Positions 59,301 through 64,000 of a stretch of 64,000 nt of DNA are shown here, piece after piece; within the stretch, counting starts at the first letter, position 1; each line of letters opens with the position of its first letter. Made by a program: the position numbers and the translations under genes. Source of the stretch: Cyclina sinensis (Eukaryota; Mollusca; Bivalvia; Venerida; Veneridae); the NCBI GenBank assembly GCA_012932295.1, contig JAAONU010000123.1, forward strand, positions 6,572,001 to 6,636,000, given 5' to 3'. The notes under the pieces are model-generated. The model ran no database searches, was not told the origin of the DNA, and saw nothing but the letters and a program-made list of their open reading frames with translations.

Positions 59301-60246
59301 GCTCACGCTTGTGACTTCAGTCATAATCCTGGTGCGATTAAAATCTTTAATAAAATATCAGCATAAAACAACAATTAAGGATTAACCCTTAACCTGCTGG
59401 AACCGAAAGGGATTAGCCTTTGCCACCAGTATAGAGCCAGGCCAGCCTGCACATCCGTGCAGTCTGACCAGGCTCTATACTGTTGGTAGCTCTATTTTTG
59501 TATTTTGATATTGAAATCCCTTAAACTTTTAATGGACTGTTCCAAATTCAAAGCTGGGCAAATCCATTACAAAGTTTCAGCATGTTCAGGGTTAAGGGCT
59601 CACTCAAAAGTGTAAATGTGTGTGTAGGGGGGAGGTGTGATTATGATACTAAGGCAGTCGTACTACGGAAGATGTAATAATCCAGCATAAAGTATTACCT
59701 TTTTCACAGTACTGTCCATGAAAACCTTGTGAACACTCGCACTCACCAATCTGATTACATCGACCATTATTCTCGCAAGGCATTTTACACAAGTTTGTTG
59801 TCTCTAAAATTAAAAGAAAAATGTTGTTTGTTGATTAAATTCAATTTTTCGGAATCAATTTCTATGGCTAAGGGCTTCAAACGACAGAGTAAAAGGGTGT
59901 AAGTCATTTTACATTAATAAACTCACGAGCATGGAATGTAAGGTACACTGTATTTGGAAATAAAACTTTCCGCACGTGCTGAAAGCTGATTTTCTGTGTA
60001 CATTGATCAGATACAGCAAGTTTTGAAATCTTAATAAAAAATAATACAAAAAGAAAGATGAAAAAATGAAAAAAAACACAAAAACTGATGACAATAACTT
60101 ACCAAACTCATGACACCGTTTTCTTAACCTTAGTTTTATAGGGGATCCCTTTATCGGCCTGTTGTTGTGGTCCATTATTCGCAAGCCTAGTACTAGATGT
60201 GCCACGCCCTCCTCTTTACCCGTACAGGGAATTGACATCTGGAATA
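52724..60246 (-). CDS. WIF1: Wnt inhibitory factor 1 / Shifted-like secreted protein, 3' six exons (5' end missing)
   Basis: In transcript order: 60246-60103, 59803-59699, 58035-57940, 56257-56147, 54394-54299 and 53052-52724 (TGA at 52726-52724). They join in consistent phase 1 to give about 292 C-terminal residues: the end of a WIF domain, four EGF repeats and a 108-residue basic tail. WIF1 binds secreted Wnts; the fly homologue Shifted acts on Hedgehog spreading. The WIF identification rests on IPCTGKEEGVA (human PCLGKQDGVA) and the closing Cys of the domain, followed directly by EGF modules. RYK also has a WIF domain but no EGF repeats. The signal peptide and first part of the WIF domain are not recognised in 60247-64000. 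Vertebrate WIF1 and fly Shifted have five EGF repeats; four are visible here. All donors are GT, including A|GTAGGT after the fourth EGF exon. Confidence 0.85.
53267..53306. repeat. (AAAT)n microsatellite
   Basis: About ten units of AAAT in the last intron of the WIF1-like gene. Confidence 0.9.
53721..53942. mobile_element. Candidate MITE with CAGGGTGTT termini
   Basis: TACAGGGTGTTTGGAAAG at the left and TTCAACACCCTATA at the right give short inverted ends next to TA dinucleotides. Located in the last intron of the WIF1-like gene. Tentative, as only about nine bases pair. Confidence 0.4.
58036..58820. repeat. Degenerate tandem array seeded by the EGF2 splice acceptor
   Basis: Plus-strand units of about 50 bp repeat GATTGCACATATCTGTA followed by an AT-rich spacer ending near TTTAGTAC. 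On the minus strand this reads TACAG|ATATGTGCAATC, which is the acceptor and first bases of the EGF2 exon (58035 downward). Recognisable copies of the motif are near 58080, 58136, 58275, 58338, 58440, 58490, 58692 and 58805; several alternate with a TTTGGATAACA variant. No copy continues into a full EGF exon. Confidence 0.7.
59398..59595. mobile_element. Third copy of the piggyBac-like hairpin family
   Basis: Ends TTAACCTGCTGG and CATGTTCAGGGTTAA. The centre has inverted arms TATAGAGCCAGGCCAGCC / CCAGGCTCTATA around TGCACATCCGTGCA. It lies in the intron between EGF1 and EGF2 of the WIF1-like gene. Confidence 0.6.
60103..60246 (-). other. WIF1: WIF1-like exon: C-terminal third of the WIF domain
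   Basis: Acceptor CTTTCAG, donor GTAAGT. It encodes FQMSIPCTGKEEGVAHLVLG, then a beta-rich segment ending in a basic LRLRKRCHEF. The two cysteines correspond to the disulphide pair at the end of WIF domains. Entry is phase 1 (two bases complete a codon), so at least one upstream coding exon must exist. Confidence 0.85.
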
Positions 60247-60249
60247 CTG

Positions 60250-63200
60250 AAAGCAGAAATCAGTGCAATCATTTTCACTGTTGTACTCTCATATTTGCAT
60301 ATAACATGTGTATAGCAGCCGTTCAAAATTTTAATATTCTTTCATTTGTTTTGAGATATGTTTAATTGAAATCGGTGGGGAAAATCATATATTTTTGTTA
60401 GAAAATCGCCAAGTGCACTGATGAGGCATCAAATAAAACAAAAGACTTTATGTGCATGCAAGTGAACCCATCACTGTAGAGGGCCCGAACCACCAACATA
60501 TTATTTTCTGTTATTATATGAAAATATGGTCTTGTATCTGGAATCAATTTTTCCGTATTTAAAGGGTTACATTTTTTAGGGGTTTGAACGTCCATCGAAA
60601 AGTTCAGTTTTCAAAGGCTAATATACTGTTTTATATCTATGAACTGAACGAAAGCAGATTTTGCAAAAATACTTATGACGTAGTATTACAGAAGAAAATA
60701 ATATTACCAGACAAACTGTAGATGGAAATATCTAGATATATTTGATTATTATTATTATTATAAACATTATTTACTATAACACTTAAAATTTGAATTAAGA
60801 TTTATTGGGCATTTATTTTCATGGTAATGTATCATCCTTCTTACTGTTAATACAACTTATAGTTTGTGCAGCCTTTAGATCTGAAGTATTAGTTTATGTC
60901 TGTGATTAAATTATATTACTATCGACAGATAGTGCGAAAACAGGTGTAGACATATTTACTCTCGATTCAATTATGTAACAAAATTTGTACTGCAATCAAA
61001 ATCGAGCACATCAACAAGCAATAACAATTATGACGAGTATAGATTGCATCCGAACTGCTTTCCCGGAAATGACTTACTGGGCTATTACAACGACTTAGCG
61101 AGCTTCGATAGTGCTAACCGTTAAGTCTATGTCAAATTCAGAGTCTACAGCAGTTTGGAGCTCAAATCGGTTAGGTTTAATTGCAGCAAGTGAGTATGGC
61201 TTCTTACTCAACTTACAAAATCAAAGTAATCCGAAGTAAAAGAGCACCTGTTTCTAAAATTTCTGACAACGACCTTCAAAATTTGATGCTGATGATTTAT
61301 GCATTACATTTCGTTGAGATTTAAATTACTTCATTACGCTTATGATGTGAGCATTATTCAGGCTTATTTCTTACTTGACTTATTCTTGATGAAATGTTGG
61401 CAGGTTCTACAGACTTTGATAGATTTACACTTGAGAAGTTTCAAGTATTTGCCAATACGCATCTTGATTGTTTCATAGTTCGTCTAGACCAGTTGTTTAC
61501 AACGAGCTCGTGCTTATAACCACTATTTCTGGCAATTAGAAGCAGAAGGTCGAAAGCATTTCGTAATTTATTACGTATTTACACCACTCTGGCTTCTGTC
61601 AATAATTTTGTTGTTATCAAGAGATTAGAAGCAGACAACTGTAAGTGTACAATAATTTATCAGCCCTTACATTTTTCTGTCTGCGATCAGTAATTTTGTT
61701 GTTCTGTCTGGGTATTAGTTCGTTTGTTTTTTGTATCATAGACAGTCTGTTAGATGATAAGGTTAAAATTATAGCTGGTACTTCTGTTTGAAGGCTAGGT
61801 GAAAGAACGTTCTAACATAAGCCAGCGTCTCACACATTCATGTTTTTGTAACGTACAACTGACAAGATTCCTACGCCCTTTACTTAAAACAACTTTACCA
61901 TTATTTTTGCGATGATTTGAAGTTCATTAAAACACTGGTACCTTTCATTTTGCGTTTTCTGTAAAATTAAATTTGGTGTTTACCTCGTAACTTAGAGTTA
62001 TATTCCTTCCGAAAGGCTTCACTTTAGTGACTGAACGTGTTTGAAATAAGTGAACCGCAGCTCTTTAAGGTGAGTTAAGTTTTTTTCTAGTTAAACTTGT
62101 CACACAATATAAATAGATAAAGTAAAGCACAGCTTTCTGCGTCTGAAGGCTTCACAAGTTTAATACAAATAACATAGTTGCATTTCTCTTTGCTTTCCGA
62201 AAAACTTAATGATAACAAATAATGGTCACTTGTTTCAAACATGAACACAAGTTGTTCTAATTCAAATATCTATCTTTTTCATTTTATTTGTCGTCGGTAC
62301 CGGTTACCCACATGACCAAATCTCTTCGAAGAGTTTCATTATCTTATGTTGTGGGGGACTGTGCAAGCTACAGAGAGACTCTCATTCCAGAGACACTTTT
62401 TGTTCTTTATACATGCTCAATGTATAGTACTGATACACGGAACTTCAGTTTAACGTCAGTTCAAAAGGCAGAAGTGTTAGAGGTTCGGGGGATCGAACTT
62501 GTGGCACCGGATTTGCAAGTCTTATGCCTAACCACTGGCAACAGTGGGAAACAAGTGTTATGGTACCTGGGTAAAAATTAAACAAGTACACAGGGGAAGC
62601 AACTCTGGAATTAGGACTGACCATAGCATACATTAAGTTATTAATTTTTCAGCTAAATAAAATAATGATGAAAACCATTTTTTCCAGATACTTCAGCTTA
62701 TCAAAACTACTTATGGTCAATATTATATGCTGAAATGTTTCTTCAGCGTAAGCATGACGTCTGCTGTTAATAAATACTAGAATGGTGGCGTAGACGGCAT
62801 GACATCATACATGAATGATTACAAATTTATTTTTTCTCAAGTTTATTTACTTATTTAATGTTATCTAAGTGAATCACAAATAAAAACACTTGGGAACTCG
62901 AACTGTAAAAAACATTCTTCCAAAATGCCACAAATACTATTTGTGTATCAATCACAGATAACGCACTGGCTCTCTCTAATTGATCGTACTCCTGTATGCC
63001 TTTTTACAACAGGAAAAACTTCAGGTACTTTAAATTTAGTTTGTCGTCTGGATTAAACAAAGGTTATTCGGTGCAATTTTAAGAAGCTTAAGACGATCAA
63101 AAGCTCGTTCGCGTTCCACGACATAAAATTTTAAAAGGATCCGTTTTAAGAGGCAAATCTGCCGAAATTAGGGAAAGTAAATTTAATTTAGTCCAAATAA

Positions 63201-64000
63201 TTTCGTTCTTTGTTCAAGAATAGATTAACAAATATTTTAATATCATCAGGTTCGCATTAATCATGAAACATCGGTCTTTGACATTTTCCACATTTTTACC
63301 ATGATCTGTTATTGTAAAGGTGGATTATATGGATAAATATACCTTTCAATTCGCCGCCCCTTTGATGTTGGAAAATAAACTGTGCGAAGAGATTGATCGC
63401 AATAGTTTATTGCATTTTTATTAAACATTAATTTCGCTAAAAAATCTTCCCAGTAATGAAAGTGATATGCAGCGGTAAATTACGATATAATTGATAAGTA
63501 TATAAATCAACATCCCTTCCACATAAACAGCTCAATCCCAGTGTTGTATCAATGCATGCCAAAAACATAAAAATTATCAGATATTTTTTGAAACCTTGCA
63601 TTGTCTTCTAGATATCTAGTGATAAGTTTCAAAGAAACTTTTCGTCTGAAATTTGTGAGAAAATATGCAACCTGTTCTATCGCACTGCCAAAATATTTGC
63701 TGGGAGGTGAGAATAAGCTTTCAGAAAATAAAACGCTTAAAGTATTGTCAGGTGCTCCGAACAAAAAAAAAATGATGACGTCATAAACATGCATCATTGG
63801 TTATTGGGAGATTCGAGGTCAACCAATTGCTGCGACGCGAGTGAAAAACTTTCTATCAAAATTATTTTTGAAACAAATGTTAAACAAACTTTTCCCAACC
63901 TTATCGTAGACAAAGGAAGTAGCAAGACGGTGTAGCCGTAACAAACGAATAAAATCCCTATCATAGAATAGAATAGAATGAAATAATCGAACTCCAATAA
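60250..64000. other. No supported coding exon; upstream intron or flank of the WIF1-like gene
   Basis: I looked on the minus strand for the signal peptide and first two thirds of a WIF domain and recognised neither. Apart from the SINE copy at 62.28-62.55 kb the sequence is AT-rich without clear features. Confidence 0.5.
62284..62550 (-). mobile_element. CGGTACCGACGA SINE copy with tRNA-like head
   Basis: On the minus strand: head GTTGCCAGTGGTTAGGCATA with a B box AAGTTCGATCCCCC, body resembling the other copies (CTGTAGCTTGCACAGTCCCC), and end CGGTACCGACGACAAATAA. It accounts for the open frames at 62288-62581 (+) and 62633-62445 (-). Confidence 0.6.

Larger units (their letters stand above)
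54299..59803 (-). other. WIF1: WIF1-like EGF repeats 1-4, one per exon
   Basis: EGF1 59803-59699, EGF2 58035-57940, EGF3 56257-56147, EGF4 54394-54299. Each has the six-cysteine pattern C-x3-C-x5-C-xn-C-x-C-x8-C (for example CENNGRC, CENNGTC, CQNGGRC, CQHGGLC). None has an obvious calcium-binding D-x-D/N-E start. EGF3 has a longer C3-C4 loop (PSEAQKFGV). Every exon is symmetric, phase 1 at both ends, so exon gain, loss or skipping keeps the frame. Confidence 0.85.

Noticed and set aside
60398..60595. 65-codon minus-strand frame as an upstream WIF-domain exon
   Set aside because: No alignment to the WIF fold or its conserved residues; splice sites not convincing.

Overview
This is a 64 kb piece of animal nuclear DNA. 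It is AT-rich, has short GT-AG exons in long introns, and is crowded with SINEs, MITEs and minisatellites. The repeats include tRNA-headed SINEs, a SINE tail resembling GCGTTAAACCCC, a 'CACCTGAGCATGCTC ... GGCCATCATGGCCCTCTTG' element and 'AAGGTCAAGGTCAC' repeats. They look to me like those of bivalve molluscs. A heterodont clam is my best guess, from memory of such repeats only.

Layout. 1-2042: upstream flank or first intron with SINE copies, including one with a clean target duplication. 2043-42267 (+): a complete MTOR gene. I could join 49 coding exons (7,401 nt, 2,466 codons plus stop) with every splice phase consistent. It encodes the HEAT solenoid, FAT domain, FRB, PI3K-like kinase and FATC, and ends in the family's invariant C-terminal tryptophan. 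42268 to about 43.7 kb: the 3' UTR with several AATAAA signals and a 24-bp repeat. 44.13-45.05 kb: a 49-bp minisatellite. 45-52.6 kb: a gene-poor interval with MITEs. 52724-60246 (-): the 3' part of a Wnt inhibitory factor 1 / Shifted-like gene: the end of the WIF domain, four EGF repeats on phase 1-1 exons, and an unusual Lys/Arg-rich, Cys-periodic tail. Its 5' exons were not found and may lie past the window. 60.25-64 kb: no gene I can support, one SINE copy. MTOR and WIF1 are tail to tail.

How the genes work. MTOR is the kinase of TORC1/TORC2, controlling growth with nutrient supply. The WIF1-like protein is a secreted modulator of Wnt or Hedgehog ligands. No functional link between them follows from their adjacency.

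Most striking: intron 11 of MTOR holds about 18 tandem 52-bp copies of its own 3' splice site plus the first 44 nt of exon 12. The presumed ancestral acceptor lies upstream of copy 1, and the coding-conserved copy is the last one. A comparable but degenerate array, seeded from the acceptor of an EGF exon, lies in the WIF1-like gene. The WIF1-like C-terminal tail has cysteines at mainly 11-residue spacing in a run that is about 44% Lys/Arg.
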